Below, piece by piece: positions 35,804 to 48,446 of a DNA stretch of 64,000 nucleotides (position 1 is its first letter; every line of letters begins with the position of its first letter). A program made the position numbers and the translations under genes. The stretch lies in contig NZ_BSDP01000001.1 in the NCBI RefSeq assembly GCF_027925245.1, positions 372,001 to 436,000 on the forward strand. The letters are read 5' to 3'. The DNA is from Agromyces rhizosphaerae. GTDB taxonomy: Bacteria > Actinomycetota > Actinomycetes > Actinomycetales > Microbacteriaceae. The notes beneath the pieces were generated by a model. It was not told the DNA's origin. It ran no database searches and saw nothing but the letters and a program-made list of their open reading frames with translations.

Positions 35804-37612
35804 GTGAACCCCGCGAACGCCACCGCCGACTCGACCGTGGTCGACGGCGTCCACTACCACCAGTACGACATCGTGATCGTCGGCGCCGGCGGCGCGGGCA
35901 TGCGCGCGGCCATCGAGGCCGGGCCGAACGCGAAGACCGCGGTGATCTCCAAGCTCTACCCGACGCGCTCGCACACGGGCGCCGCGCAGGGCGGCATGGC
36001 CGCCGCCCTCGCGAACGTCGAGGAGGACAGCTGGGAGTGGCACACCTTCGACACCGTCAAGGGCGGCGACTACCTCGTCGACCAGGACGCGGCGGAGATC
36101 CTCGCGAAGGAGGCCATCGACGCGGTCATCGACCTCGAGAACATGGGCCTGCCCTTCAACCGCACGGCCGAGGGCAAGATCGACCAGCGCCGCTTCGGCG
36201 GCCACACCCGCGACCACGGCAAGGCGCCCGTGCGCCGAGCCTGCTACGCCGCGGACCGCACCGGCCACATGATCCTGCAGACGCTGTACCAGAACTGCGT
36301 CAAGCACGGCATCGAGTTCTACAACGAGTACTACGCGCTCGACGTCGTCATGACCGAGGTCGACGGCGTGGAGCAGCCCTCGGGCGTCGTGGCCTACGAC
36401 CTGGCCTCGGGCGAACTGCACGTCTTCCAGGCCAAGGCGATCATCTTCGCCACGGGCGGCTTCGGCAAGATCTACAAGACCACCTCGAACGCGCACACGC
36501 TGACCGGCGACGGCGTCGGCATCATCTGGCGCAAGGGCCTGCCGCTCGAGGACATGGAGTTCTTCCAGTTCCACCCGACCGGCCTCGCCGGGCTCGGCAT
36601 CCTCCTCACCGAGGGCGCCCGCGGCGAGGGCGCGATCCTGCGCAACGCCTCGGGCGAGCGCTTCATGGAGCGCTACGCGCCGACCATCAAGGACCTCGCG
36701 CCGCGCGACATCGTCGCCCGCTGCATGGTGCAGGAGGTCGCCGAGGGACGCGGCGCGGGCCCGCACAAGGATTACGTGCTGCTCGACTGCACGCACCTCG
36801 GCGCCGAGGTGCTCGAGACGAAGCTGCCCGACATCACCGAGTTCGCGCGCACCTACCTGGGCGTCGACCCGGTCTACGAGCCGGTGCCCGTGATGCCGAC
36901 CGCGCACTACGCGATGGGCGGCATCCCCACCAACGTCAGCGCCGAGGTGCTGCGCGACAACGAGACCGTGGTACCTGGCCTCTACGCCGCCGGCGAGTGC
37001 GCGTGCGTCTCGGTGCACGGCTCGAACCGCCTCGGCACCAACTCGCTGCTCGACATCAACGTCTTCGGCAAGCGCGCCGGCCGCAACGCGGTCGAGTACG
37101 TCAAGACCGCCGAGTTCACGCCCCTGCCCGACGACCCGGCGGGCGCCGTGCGCGGCATGCTCGACCAGCTCCGCGCGTCGACCGGCACCGAGCGGATCGC
37201 CGCGATCCGCAAGGAGCTGCAGGACGAGATGGACCGCTCGGCGCAGGTGTTCCGCACCGACGAGTCCCTCGAGCACGTCACGGACGTGATCGCCGACCTG
37301 CGCGAGCGCTACACGAAGATCGCCGTGCACGACAAGGGCACGCGCTTCAACACCGACCTGCTGGAGGCCGTCGAGCTCGGCTTCCTGCTCGACCTCGCCG
37401 AGGTCGTCGTCTACTCCGCACGCAACCGCAAGGAGAGCCGCGGCGGCCACATGCGCGACGACTTCCCCGATCGCGACGACGAGAACTACATGCAGCACAC
37501 GATGGCCTACCTCACGGGCGACCCGCACTCCTCGAAGGCGGACGACCACATCTCGCTCGACTGGAAGCCCGTGACCATCACCCGGTACCAGCCGATGGAG
37601 AGGAAGTACTGA
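35804..37612 (+). CDS. sdhA: Succinate dehydrogenase flavoprotein subunit
   Basis: A 602-residue flavoprotein that oxidises succinate to fumarate. The FAD fold motif is [15 protein letters not shown] near residue 26, and the covalent-FAD histidine lies in [10 protein letters not shown] near 58. Later motifs are HPTGLAG near 260, the active-site arginine region [20 protein letters not shown] near 130 and [10 protein letters not shown] near 410. The GTG follows AGGAG at a short spacing of four. The stop is 2 bp before sdhB. Confidence 0.96.
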   Translation: MNPANATADSTVVDGVHYHQYDIVIVGAGGAGMRAAIEAGPNAKTAVISKLYPTRSHTGAAQGGMAAALANVEEDSWEWHTFDTVKGGDYLVDQDAAEILAKEAIDAVIDLENMGLPFNRTAEGKIDQRRFGGHTRDHGKAPVRRACYAADRTGHMILQTLYQNCVKHGIEFYNEYYALDVVMTEVDGVEQPSGVVAYDLASGELHVFQAKAIIFATGGFGKIYKTTSNAHTLTGDGVGIIWRKGLPLEDMEFFQFHPTGLAGLGILLTEGARGEGAILRNASGERFMERYAPTIKDLAPRDIVARCMVQEVAEGRGAGPHKDYVLLDCTHLGAEVLETKLPDITEFARTYLGVDPVYEPVPVMPTAHYAMGGIPTNVSAEVLRDNETVVPGLYAAGECACVSVHGSNRLGTNSLLDINVFGKRAGRNAVEYVKTAEFTPLPDDPAGAVRGMLDQLRASTGTERIAAIRKELQDEMDRSAQVFRTDESLEHVTDVIADLRERYTKIAVHDKGTRFNTDLLEAVELGFLLDLAEVVVYSARNRKESRGGHMRDDFPDRDDENYMQHTMAYLTGDPHSSKADDHISLDWKPVTITRYQPMERKY

Positions 37613-37614
37613 TC

Positions 37615-38376
37615 GTGTCGACCGCCACCACGGACGCGCCCGAGGCGACCGAGACCGCCGTTCCGTCCTTCACCGTTACCTTCATCATCCGCCGGTTCGA
37701 CCCGGACGCCGACAGCGAGCCCCGCTGGCAGGACTTCGACGTCGAGATGTTCCCGACCGACCGCGTGCTCGACGCGCTGCACAAGATCAAGTGGGAGCAG
37801 GACGGCTCGCTGACCTTCCGCCGTTCGTGCGCCCACGGCATCTGCGGCTCGGACGCGATGCGCATCAACGGCCGCAACCGCCTCGCCTGCAAGACCCTGA
37901 TCAAGGACCTCGACATCTCGAAGCCGATCTACGTCGAGGCGATCAAGGGCCTGCCGCTCGAGAAGGACCTCGTCGTCGACATGGAGCCGTTCTTCGCCTC
38001 GTTCCGCGAGGTGCAGCCGTTCCTGCAGGCGAGCACGGCGCCCGAGGCGGGCAAGGAGCGCATCCAGGACGTCGTCGCCCGCGAGCGCTTCGACGACACG
38101 ACCAAGTGCATCCTCTGCGCCGCCTGCACCACCTCGTGCCCGGTGTTCTGGACCGACGGGCAGTACTTCGGCCCCGCCGCGATCGTGAACGCGCACCGCT
38201 TCATCTTCGACTCGCGCGACGACCAGGCCCAGGTGCGCCTCGACATCCTGAACGACAAGGAGGGCGTCTGGCGCTGCCGGACCACCTTCAACTGCTCCGA
38301 CGCCTGCCCGCGCGGCATCGAGGTCACGAAGGCGATCTCCGAGGTGAAGCAGGCGATCATGCGGGGCAAGCCCTAA
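37615..38376 (+). CDS. sdhB: Succinate dehydrogenase iron-sulfur subunit
   Basis: A 253-residue subunit passing electrons from FAD to quinone. The 2Fe-2S site is SCAHGICGSDAM followed by C in NRLAC; the third ligand is an aspartate, as in E. coli SdhB, so this is not a defect. The 4Fe-4S and 3Fe-4S cysteines are in CILCAACTTSCPV and FNCSDACPRGI. The GTG follows AGGAAG. It ends the sdh operon. Confidence 0.96.
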   Translation: MSTATTDAPEATETAVPSFTVTFIIRRFDPDADSEPRWQDFDVEMFPTDRVLDALHKIKWEQDGSLTFRRSCAHGICGSDAMRINGRNRLACKTLIKDLDISKPIYVEAIKGLPLEKDLVVDMEPFFASFREVQPFLQASTAPEAGKERIQDVVARERFDDTTKCILCAACTTSCPVFWTDGQYFGPAAIVNAHRFIFDSRDDQAQVRLDILNDKEGVWRCRTTFNCSDACPRGIEVTKAISEVKQAIMRGKP

Positions 38377-38409
38377 CCGCTCGGACGCGACCGACAGGGG
38401 GCCCGGTAC

Positions 38410-39657
38410 GTGAGCGAGCGCGCGAACCGCGACGGATCACGAGGTTCCGGCGACCCCCGCGATGAGCTCGAGGAGGGCGTCGGCGAGACCCGCGGGCGCC
38501 TCGAGGCGGTGACGGTCGCCCTGCGCGACCGATTCGAGGAGCCCGTCAGCGCCGTCACCACGCTGACCCGGCGCACCATGGAGATCTTCCCGGTGCGGGT
38601 CTGGCGCAACTTCCTCTGGCGCAACGGCTTCCTCATGTCCGCGGGCATGAGCTACATGGCCCTGTTCGCGGTGTTCGCCGCGGTCTTCGTCGCCTTCTCG
38701 GTCGCCGGCCTCTGGCTCACCTCGAACCCCGAGCTGTTCGCCGCGCTGGTCGAGCTCATCAACGCCTACGTGCCCGGGCTCATCGAGTCGGACGACGTCA
38801 CCGGCGTGATCGACGCCGACGAACTCGCCGGCCTCGCGTCGAGCAGCATCAACCTCTTCACCATCGCGGGCATCATCGCCATCGGCGGCCTGCTCTGGAC
38901 CGCGGTGAGCTGGATCACCTACTCGCGCATCGCGGTGCGGTCGATGTTCGGGCTCTCGCGCGACTCCCGCGCGTACCTGCTGCTCAAGGCGCGCGACTTC
39001 GTGATGGCGATCCTGTTCGGCGCGGTGCTCGTGCTCACGGCGGGCCTCAGCGTCGCGACGACCTCGGCATTCGAGTGGGTGCGCAGCGCGCTCGGACTGG
39101 AGCTCGCGTCGAACTGGACCAGCCTCGTCGTCCGGCTCGGCGGTATCGCAGCGGTGCTCGTCCTGAACACCGCGGTGCTCGCCACGATGTTCCGCTTCCT
39201 CTCGGGCGCGGCCGTGCCGTGGCGCCGACTGTGGCCGGGCTCCATCCTCGGCGCGATCGCCCTCGGCATCATCCAGTCGCTCGGGAGCACCGTGCTCGGC
39301 GCGGCCTCGCGCAACCCGCTGCTCGCGACCTTCACGGTGTTCATCGCGCTGCTGCTGTGGTTCAACCTCACCAGCATCATCACGCTCGTGGCCGCATCGT
39401 GGATCTCGGTCTCCGCCGCCGACCGCAACGAGACGCTCCGCCGGGTCACGCCGGAGCAGCTCGAACGTGAGCGCCGCGAGCGCGAGCGGAACGCACGCCT
39501 GCTCGCCGCCCGCGTCCAGGTGCGCGAGGCCGAGCAGGCCGTGGCGGATGCCAGCTTCTTCCGCCGTCCGCGCGCCCGGCGCCGGCTCGCGAACGCCGAA
39601 CAGCGCCTGGTGGACCTGCAGGCCCGCTTCGACGCGGAGGATGTCGCCCGCCTCCCA

Positions 39658-39660
<3 letters not shown>
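38410..39660 (+). CDS. YihY/BrkB-family membrane protein
   Basis: A 416-residue protein with six membrane segments between residues about 75 and 335, matching the YihY/BrkB family: the start NGFLMSAGMSYMALFAVFAA, then LLWTAVSWITYSRIAVRSMF and WRRLWPGSILGAIALGIIQS. Despite the old ribonuclease BN label, the family are membrane proteins of poorly known role. The C-terminal 80 residues are a highly charged, probably coiled region. It follows sdhB by 33 bp. Confidence 0.87.
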
Positions 39661-42112
<2,452 letters not shown>

Positions 42113-42116
<4 letters not shown>

Positions 42117-42856
42117 CGACCGGCGCGATCGGGGTCGAGGTCGTGCTCTTCGACCTCGACGACACCCTGCTCGACCACCGCGGCGCGGTGGAGGCGGGCA
42201 TCCTCGCCCACGCGCGCTCGCAGCGCTACGACCTGCTCGACGAGGCGGGCGCACAGCACCTCTGGCGCGACCTCGAGGAGGAGCACTACCACCGCTACCT
42301 CGCGGGCGAGACCGACTTCCACGGCCAGCGGCGCGACCGGGCGCGCGCGTTCGCGGCCGCGCACGGCCACGCGCTCGACGACGCCCAGGCGGGCGATTGG
42401 TTCGCCGCCTACTCCGCGCGCTATCGGGCGGCCTGGGCCCTCCACGCCGACGCCCTCCCGACGCTCGATGCCCTCGCCGACGCGGTGCACGGCATCCGCT
42501 TCGGCATCATCACGAACGGCGAGCTCGACCAGCAGGCCGTGAAGCTCGACGCGGTCGGCCTCACCCGGCGCATGGAGCACCTCGTCGCATCGAGCGAGGT
42601 CGGCGCGACCAAGCCCGACCCCGCGATCTTCGTCGAGGCGTGCGCGCGCTTCGGGGTGGCGCCGGAGCGCGCCGTGTACGTCGGCGACCGGCTGCGCACC
42701 GACGCCATCGGCGCGGCTCGTGCGGGCCTCGACGGCATCTGGATCGACCGGCTCGGCACCGAGCCCGATCCGGCGGATGCCGCCGAGGCGACCGCCCTCG
42801 GGGTGCGGCGCATCGGCGGGCTCGACGCGCTGACCGGCCTCGTCGCCGGCGTCTGA
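42113..42856 (+). CDS. HAD-family hydrolase
   Basis: A 247-residue haloacid-dehalogenase hydrolase. The nucleophile motif is LFDLDDTLLD near residue 11, motif II is ITNGEL near 128, and motifs III and IV are ATKPDPAIF near 163 and YVGDRLRTDAIGA near 185. The cap is helical, as in YjjG/YihX-like nucleotidases and phosphatases. Substrate cannot be inferred. The GTG start overlaps the GNAT stop (GTGA). Confidence 0.87.
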
Positions 42857-42926
42857 GGCGGCCCGTCCGAGGGCGGGCGCCACGGGTGCGCGCAGCGGGA
42901 ATACCCCGTGCGCGCGAACGTTGATC

Positions 42927-42932
42927 TACACT
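42927..42932 (+). promoter_or_regulatory. Candidate -10 box of the rib operon
   Basis: TACACT lies 14 bases before the first stem of the FMN riboswitch, the place expected for a transcript starting near 42939. No convincing -35 was seen. Confidence 0.5.
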
Positions 42933-42945
42933 CGAGAACTAGAAA

Positions 42946-43084
42946 CGTGCTCCGGGGTCGGTGAAAGTCCGAGCCGGCGGTGACAGTCCGCGAACCGAGC
43001 GCTCGATCTCCATTGGGTCGGGCGCGAGGCCGAACCGGTGGAATTCCGGTACCGACGGTGAAAGTCCGGATGGGAGGCAGCACG
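42946..43084 (+). ncRNA. FMN riboswitch (RFN element)
   Basis: The sequence carries the conserved FMN-aptamer blocks: GGTGAAAGTCCG, GCGGTGACAGTCCGCGA, GGTGGAATTCCGGTACCGAC, a second GGTGAAAGTCCGGATGGGAG and a final GCAGCACG. The closing stem is CGTGCT (42946-42951) with AGCACG (43079-43084). FMN binding is expected to turn the operon off. The 76 bases to the ribD ATG are GC rich; whether control acts on termination or translation cannot be decided. The 304-bp gap from 42857 to 43160 is otherwise empty. Confidence 0.95.
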
Positions 43085-43160
43085 TGCCGCAGGCGTCCGC
43101 GCCGGCGGCCTGATCGGCGTTGCCGAGCCCCGGAGTCCGCGAGGACGAGAACCGGGAACC

Positions 43161-44261
43161 ATGGGCAGCACCAGCGCCGCGCACCCCGCACCGGCGGGAG
43201 CCGCATCGACGCGCGCCGCCGAGACGGCCGCGATGCGCCGTGCGCTCGAGCTCGCCGCACGGGGTCCCCGACGCGGCATCAACCCGCGCGTCGGCTGCGT
43301 GCTCCTCTCCCCCGGCGGCGAGGTCATCGCCGAGGGCTGGCACCGCGGTGCCGGCACCCCGCACGCCGAGGTCGACGCCCTCGCGCGGCTCGAGCCCGGC
43401 GCCGCACGCGGCGCCACCGCGATCGTGACCCTCGAGCCGTGCAACCACACCGGGCGCACCGGGCCGTGCTCCGAGGCGCTCATCGCCGCGGGGGTCGCGC
43501 GCGTGGTCTACGCCGTCGATGATCCCGGCGTGCACTCGGCGGGCGGGGGGCGTCGGCTCGCCGACGCCGGCGTCGACGTCGAGCAGGGCCTGCTCGCGGA
43601 CGAGGCCGAGGCGCTCATCGGCGATTGGCTGTTCGCCGAGCGGCACGGGCGGCCGTTCGTCACGGTCAAGTGGGCGTCGACCCTCGACGGCCGCATCGCG
43701 GCCGCCGACGGCACGAGCCGCTGGATCACGGGGCCCGAGGCCCGCGCCGACGTGCACGTGCGCCGCGCCGCCGCCGACGCGATCGCGGTCGGCACCGGCA
43801 CGGTGCTCGCCGACGACCCCGCGCTGACCGCCCGCGACGCCGACGGCGGGCTGCGCGCCGACCAGCCGGTCCCGGTCGTGTTCGGGCGCCGGGAGCTCCC
43901 CGACGACGCGGCGGTGCTGCACGGCCCGCACCCCGCGCTCCGCCACGACGGCACGGACCTCGTCGGCGACCTGCGCGAACTGCAGCGCAGCGGCATCCGC
44001 TCGCTCTTCGTCGAGGGCGGCCCGACGCTCGCCACCGCGTTCCTCGCCGCCGGGCTCGCCGACGAGGTGGTCGTCTACCTCGCACCCGCCCTGCTCGGCG
44101 GGCCGCGCCTCGCCGTCGGCGACCTCGGCATCGGCACCATCGCCGAGGCGCTCCGCCTCGAGACCACCCACGTCGCACGACTCGGCGACGACCTGCTGGT
44201 CGTCGCCCGCCCCGCATCCGCACGGCCCGGCGCCGCGGACGCACCGAACGGAAGGACCTGA
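43161..44261 (+). CDS. ribD: RibD, bifunctional riboflavin deaminase/reductase
   Basis: A 366-residue two-domain enzyme for the second and third steps of riboflavin synthesis from GTP. The zinc deaminase domain (residues 20-160) has GTPHAEVDAL and LEPCNHTGRTGPC. The reductase domain (about 165-360) has VTVKWASTLDGRIA, SRWITGPEARADVHVRRAAA and FVEGGPTLATAF. It is the first gene after the FMN riboswitch. Ribosome-binding site is weak (GGGAA). Confidence 0.94.
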   Translation: MGSTSAAHPAPAGAASTRAAETAAMRRALELAARGPRRGINPRVGCVLLSPGGEVIAEGWHRGAGTPHAEVDALARLEPGAARGATAIVTLEPCNHTGRTGPCSEALIAAGVARVVYAVDDPGVHSAGGGRRLADAGVDVEQGLLADEAEALIGDWLFAERHGRPFVTVKWASTLDGRIAAADGTSRWITGPEARADVHVRRAAADAIAVGTGTVLADDPALTARDADGGLRADQPVPVVFGRRELPDDAAVLHGPHPALRHDGTDLVGDLRELQRSGIRSLFVEGGPTLATAFLAAGLADEVVVYLAPALLGGPRLAVGDLGIGTIAEALRLETTHVARLGDDLLVVARPASARPGAADAPNGRT

Positions 44262-44262
44262 C

Positions 44263-44919
44263 ATGTTCACGGGCATCATCGAGGAGATCGGCCGCGTCAC
44301 GCGCATCGAGCGCACCGCCGATGCGGCCAGGCTCACCGTGCAGGGGCCGCTCGCGGTCTCCGACGCGCGCCACGGCGACTCGATCTCGGTGAACGGCGTG
44401 TGCCTCACCGTCGTCGACCGCGACGACGAGTCGTTCACGGCCGACGTGATGGCGCAGACGCTCGCGATGTCGACGCTCGCCGACGTGCGCGAGGGCGACC
44501 GTGTCGACCTCGAACGGGCGGCGAAGGTGGGCGACCGCATCGGCGGCCACATCGTGCAGGGGCACATCGACGGCACCGCCGAGGTCGTCGAGGTGCGGCC
44601 CGGCGAGGCATGGCGCGTGCTGCGGTTCGCGATCGACCCGGCGCACGCGCGGCTCGTGGTCGACAAGGGCTCGGTCGCGCTCGACGGCGTCTCGCTCACC
44701 GTCAGCGCGGTCGGCGACGACTGGTTCGAGGTCTCGCTCATCCCCGAGACCCTCACGGCGACCACGCTCGGCGACCGGGTCGTGGGCGATCGCGTGAACC
44801 TCGAGACCGACATCCTCGCCAGGCAGGTCGAGCGGATGCTCCGCCTCGGCGGCCACGACGACCTGCCGTCCTCGCTCGCCGCGCCCGCCGCGCCCGCGCC
44901 GATGGGAGGCCTCGCATGA
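44263..44919 (+). CDS. ribE: Riboflavin synthase alpha chain
   Basis: A 218-residue synthase that dismutates two lumazines to riboflavin. It shows the two-fold lumazine-binding repeat: [12 protein letters not shown] at the start with VNGVCLTVV, and the second copy with [11 protein letters not shown] and [25 protein letters not shown]. It begins 1 bp after ribD, behind GGAAGGA. Its stop overlaps ribBA by 4 bp. Confidence 0.94.
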   Translation: MFTGIIEEIGRVTRIERTADAARLTVQGPLAVSDARHGDSISVNGVCLTVVDRDDESFTADVMAQTLAMSTLADVREGDRVDLERAAKVGDRIGGHIVQGHIDGTAEVVEVRPGEAWRVLRFAIDPAHARLVVDKGSVALDGVSLTVSAVGDDWFEVSLIPETLTATTLGDRVVGDRVNLETDILARQVERMLRLGGHDDLPSSLAAPAAPAPMGGLA

Positions 44920-46232
44920 GCCTCGCCGAGATGCCCGAGGTGCTGGCCGCGCTGCGCGACGGCAAGCCTGTGCTCGTCGCCGACGACGAGGGCCGCGAGA
45001 ACGAGGGCGATGCGATCATCTCGGCCGCGCTCGCGAGCCGCGAGTGGATCGCCTGGATGGTGCGCCACACGAGCGGCTACCTCTGCGCGCCGCTGCCGAA
45101 CGACCTCGCCGACCGGCTCGAGCTCCCGCTCATGACGCTCGAGAGCCAGGACCCGCGGCGCACGGCCTACACGATCACGGTCGACGCCGCCGAGGGCGTG
45201 ACCACCGGCATCAGCGCGTCCGACCGCGCGCACACGCTGCGCGTGCTGGCCGACCCCGACGCCACCCCGGCCTCGCTCATCCGCCCCGGGCACGTCGTGC
45301 CGCTGCGCGCCGTGGACGGCGGCGTGCGACAGCGCCCGGGCCACACCGAGGCCGCGGTCGACCTCATGCGCCTCGCGGGCCTCGCGCCGGTCGCGGCGAT
45401 CGGCGAGATCGTCGCCGACGACGGCGAGATGATGCGCCTGCCTGGCCTCATCGAGCTCGGCGAGCGGGAGGGGCTGCCGGTCACGACGATCGCGGCGCTG
45501 CTGAGGTACCTGCGCGACGCGCCGGCCACGAACGGCGAGGTGCCGGTCGTCGGGCCGGCGATCGGATCGCAGCCGGCCCGGGCGCCCGAGAGCGGCCGCG
45601 TGGAGTTCGAGGTCGAGACGACCGTGCCGACCGAGCACGGCCCGTTCCGCATGCGCGCCTACCGCGACCGCACGACCGGCGCCGATCACCTGGCGATCAC
45701 CGCCGGCGACCCCTCGTCGCCCGGTGCGCTCGTGCGCGTGCACTCCGAGTGCCTGACCGGCGAGGCGTTCGGCTCGCTGAAGTGCGAGTGCGGCCCGCAG
45801 CTCGACGCCGCGCTCGCGGCGGTGCAGGAGCACGGCGGGGTCGTCGTCTACCTGCGCGGCCACGAGGGCCGCGGCATCGGCCTGGTCAACAAGCTGCGCG
45901 CCTACCGCCTGCAGGAGGACGGCCTCGACACGCTGGACGCGAACCTCGCGCTCGGCCTGCCCGCCGATGCGCGCGACTACGGCGCGGCCACCGCGATCCT
46001 GCGCGACCTCGGCCTCGACGCCGTGCGGCTGCTCACGAACAACCCCGAGAAGGTGCGCCAGCTCGAGGCACAGGGCATCACGGTGCTCGAGCGCGTGCCG
46101 CTGCTGGTGGGCGTCGGCGCACTCAACGAGGCGTACCTCGAGACCAAGCGCGACCGCATGGGTCACGCGATCGACACCGTCGACCTCACCGAGCCGGCGG
46201 CGCACCACCTCCTGGAAGGACGCGCATCATGA
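44916..46232 (+). CDS. ribBA: RibBA, dihydroxybutanone-phosphate synthase / GTP cyclohydrolase II
   Basis: A 438-residue fusion of the two entry enzymes of riboflavin synthesis. RibB (residues 1-210) has [12 protein letters not shown] near 27, [13 protein letters not shown] and [15 protein letters not shown]. RibA (about 220-420) has [20 protein letters not shown] with the zinc cysteines and [18 protein letters not shown]. Both domains look intact. ATGA overlaps couple it to ribE and ribH. Confidence 0.94.
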   Translation: MSLAEMPEVLAALRDGKPVLVADDEGRENEGDAIISAALASREWIAWMVRHTSGYLCAPLPNDLADRLELPLMTLESQDPRRTAYTITVDAAEGVTTGISASDRAHTLRVLADPDATPASLIRPGHVVPLRAVDGGVRQRPGHTEAAVDLMRLAGLAPVAAIGEIVADDGEMMRLPGLIELGEREGLPVTTIAALLRYLRDAPATNGEVPVVGPAIGSQPARAPESGRVEFEVETTVPTEHGPFRMRAYRDRTTGADHLAITAGDPSSPGALVRVHSECLTGEAFGSLKCECGPQLDAALAAVQEHGGVVVYLRGHEGRGIGLVNKLRAYRLQEDGLDTLDANLALGLPADARDYGAATAILRDLGLDAVRLLTNNPEKVRQLEAQGITVLERVPLLVGVGALNEAYLETKRDRMGHAIDTVDLTEPAAHHLLEGRAS

Positions 46233-46699
46233 GCGGAGCAGGCTCCCCCACCCTCGACGTCGACGGCACCGGCCTGTCGGTCGTGATCGTCGCCGGAAGC
46301 TGGCACGACGATATCACCGACGGGCTCATCGCCGGCGCGGTGCGCACGCTCGAGGCATCCGGGGCCGACCACTCGCTCGTGCGGGTGCCCGGCAGCTTCG
46401 AGCTGCCCGTGGTCGCCAAGGCCGCCCTCGAGGCCGGGGCCGACGCGGTGGTGGCGCTGGGCGTCATCATCCGCGGCGGCACCCCGCACTTCGAGTACGT
46501 CTCGTCGGCCGCGACCGACGGCCTCACCCGGGTCGCGATCGACACCGGCAAGCCGGTCGGGTTCGGGGTGCTCACCCTCGACGACGAGCAGCAGGGACTC
46601 GACCGAGCCGGGCTCCCCGGCTCGAAGGAGGACAAGGGCGCGGAGGCCGCCGAGGCGGCAGTCGCCACGGTGCGCGCGCTGCGCGCGGTCGGACGCTGA
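46229..46699 (+). CDS. ribH: 6,7-dimethyl-8-ribityllumazine synthase
   Basis: A 156-residue lumazine synthase that joins the RibD product and dihydroxybutanone phosphate. Motifs are [20 protein letters not shown] near residue 18, [15 protein letters not shown] near 50, [22 protein letters not shown] near 78 in shortened reading, and [12 protein letters not shown] near 110. It ends the rib operon and is followed by a perfect palindromic terminator. Confidence 0.94.
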   Translation: MSGAGSPTLDVDGTGLSVVIVAGSWHDDITDGLIAGAVRTLEASGADHSLVRVPGSFELPVVAKAALEAGADAVVALGVIIRGGTPHFEYVSSAATDGLTRVAIDTGKPVGFGVLTLDDEQQGLDRAGLPGSKEDKGAEAAEAAVATVRALRAVGR

Positions 46700-46702
46700 G
46701 GC

Positions 46703-46738
46703 AGGGCGAGCGGATGCCCCGGGGCATCCGCTCGCCCT
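46703..46738. terminator. Perfect 36-bp palindrome, bidirectional terminator
   Basis: AGGGCGAGCGGATGCCCC is followed at once by its exact inverse, 18 bp per arm with no separate loop. It lies between the ribH stop and the convergent ABC permease stop, so it can serve both. The arms carry GGATGCC, a word enriched across the window. Confidence 0.75.
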
Positions 46739-46740
46739 GA

Positions 46741-47571
46741 TCAGTCGAGGAACAGCGCGCGCAGCCGCTTCGTGGTGAACACGACGCCGACCACGATCAT
46801 CACGGCGTAGTAGAGCACGTGCCAGAGCAGCCCCCAGTGCACCGCTCCGGTCGTGAGCCCGCGCACGAGTTCGACGCCGTGCCAGAGCGGCATCGCCTGG
46901 ATGATCCACTGCACCGCCTGCGGGTAGACCGTGATCGGGAAGAACGTGGCCGACAGCAGGAACATCGGCAGCAGCACGAAGTTGATCCAGTCCATCTGCT
47001 GGAACGTCTTCATGTAGCTCGTGATCGCCATGCCGAGGCTCGCGAAGCCGAACGCGATGAGCAGCACCGCGGGCAGCGCGAGCAGCGCCCACCACGACAG
47101 GTTCAGCCCGAGCGCCTGCATGACGACGAGGAACCCCGAGGCGTAGAACGCACCGCGGAGCAGGGCGAGCGAGATCTCGCCGAGCGCCACGTCGAGCGGG
47201 CCCAGGGACGTCGCGAGCATGCCCTCGTAGAGCTTCGCGAAGTTCATCTTGAAGAAGACGTTCCAGGTCGAGTCGTAGATCGCGCCGTTCATGGCGGCGA
47301 CCGCGAGCAGCGCCGGGGCGATGAACGCCGCGTACGAGACGTCGCCGCCCGCGGTCGCGACCTCGCCGACGAGGGCGCCGAGGCCGATGCCCATCGACAG
47401 CAGGTAGAAGATCGGCTCGAAGAAGCCCGAGACGACGATCATCCAGTTCGAGCTGCGGGTGGCCCGCCAGCCGCGCGCCATGACGGCGCGGGAGTTGCCG
47501 GCGTAGAGCGAGGCGACGCCGCGCCCGCCGGTCGGGGCGGTGGGGTCGGTGGTCGTGGCGGGTGCGGTCAT
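46741..47571 (-). CDS. ABC-2 type export permease, second subunit
   Basis: A 276-residue ABC-2 permease with six membrane segments and the family pattern FEPIFYLLSMGIGLGALVG near residue 50 and MFLLSATFFPITVYP near 195. It resembles NodJ/DrrB-like exporters. It is the last gene of a three-gene operon; the ATG overlaps the first permease stop by 4 bp. Cargo is unknown. Confidence 0.85.
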   Translation of the reverse strand: MTAPATTTDPTAPTGGRGVASLYAGNSRAVMARGWRATRSSNWMIVVSGFFEPIFYLLSMGIGLGALVGEVATAGGDVSYAAFIAPALLAVAAMNGAIYDSTWNVFFKMNFAKLYEGMLATSLGPLDVALGEISLALLRGAFYASGFLVVMQALGLNLSWWALLALPAVLLIAFGFASLGMAITSYMKTFQQMDWINFVLLPMFLLSATFFPITVYPQAVQWIIQAMPLWHGVELVRGLTTGAVHWGLLWHVLYYAVMIVVGVVFTTKRLRALFLD

Positions 47572-48446
47572 CGTCCGAGCCTCCGTGCGGCGATGCGCCG
47601 CGATGCGATCCAGCCGAACGCCGCCATCGCGACGAGCACGGCCACGTGCACGACCGTGAGCCACAGCGGCTCGGGGTAGCCGTAGGCGAAGACGCGGCTG
47701 AGCTCGGTGGCGTGCCAGAGCGGCGAGACCCAGCCGATCGGCTGCAGGAACCAGGGCAGCTGGCTGAGCGGGAAGAACGTGCCCGAGAACAGCGTCATCG
47801 GCAGCACGAGGAAGCGCATGACGAGCGCGATCTGCCCCGTGTCCTGCTCGAGCGTCGACACGTACGCCATGAGCAGGTGGCCGAACGCGAGCCCGCCGAG
47901 CGTTGCCGCGAGCACGGCGAGGTACCCCAGCGGCGACGGCACCGCGCCGAACAGCAGCATGAACAGGTAGTACACGGCGCTCGTGGCGAGGATGCGCGCG
48001 GTCACCGAGATGACGATGCCGTCGACGATCTGGCCGGGCCGGATCGGCGCCGCGTGCATGCCCGTGAACGTGGGGTTCCACTTGTAGCCGAGCATGATCG
48101 GGTACGAGAACTCCTCGGTCGCGACCGTGATGGCGGCCGACGCCAGCAGCGCGGGCGCGACGAACACGAGGTAGGGCACACCCTCGGCGCCCGGCTGCGA
48201 GGCGACCGGGGCGTCGATCAGCGACGCGAGCCCGGCCCCGAGCCCGTACAGGTAGATGATCGGGCTGCCGATGCCCGTGGCGAGCATGGTCTGCAGGTAG
48301 GACCGCATGACCCGGAACCGGTGCTCGGCGACGTACCAGGCGCCGAGGCGACGCGGACGCGCGCCCGCGGCGAGCGCGCGTGCGGTCTCGGGACGGGTGG
48401 CCTCGGGGGCATCCGTCGCCTGCTGCCGGGGTGACTCGGCGCTCAT
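47568..48446 (-). CDS. ABC-2 type export permease, first subunit
   Basis: A 292-residue ABC-2 permease with six membrane segments, including SPIIYLYGLGAGLASLID near residue 60 and LPMTLFSGTFFPLSQLPWFL near 210. The N-terminal 45 residues are hydrophilic. It is similar in layout to the second permease, so the exporter is probably a heterodimer. The ATGA overlaps with both neighbours show tight coupling. Confidence 0.85.
   Translation of the reverse strand: MSAESPRQQATDAPEATRPETARALAAGARPRRLGAWYVAEHRFRVMRSYLQTMLATGIGSPIIYLYGLGAGLASLIDAPVASQPGAEGVPYLVFVAPALLASAAITVATEEFSYPIMLGYKWNPTFTGMHAAPIRPGQIVDGIVISVTARILATSAVYYLFMLLFGAVPSPLGYLAVLAATLGGLAFGHLLMAYVSTLEQDTGQIALVMRFLVLPMTLFSGTFFPLSQLPWFLQPIGWVSPLWHATELSRVFAYGYPEPLWLTVVHVAVLVAMAAFGWIASRRIAARRLGR

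Noticed and set aside
37615..38376. Apparent loss of one cysteine in the SdhB 2Fe-2S site (GSD instead of GSC)
   Set aside because: Aspartate at this position is found in E. coli SdhB and other functional enzymes, so it is normal variation.
42939..46208. A 1089-codon minus-strand frame over the rib operon and the riboswitch
   Set aside because: It is antisense to ribD, ribE and ribBA and crosses an FMN riboswitch, so it cannot be a real gene.
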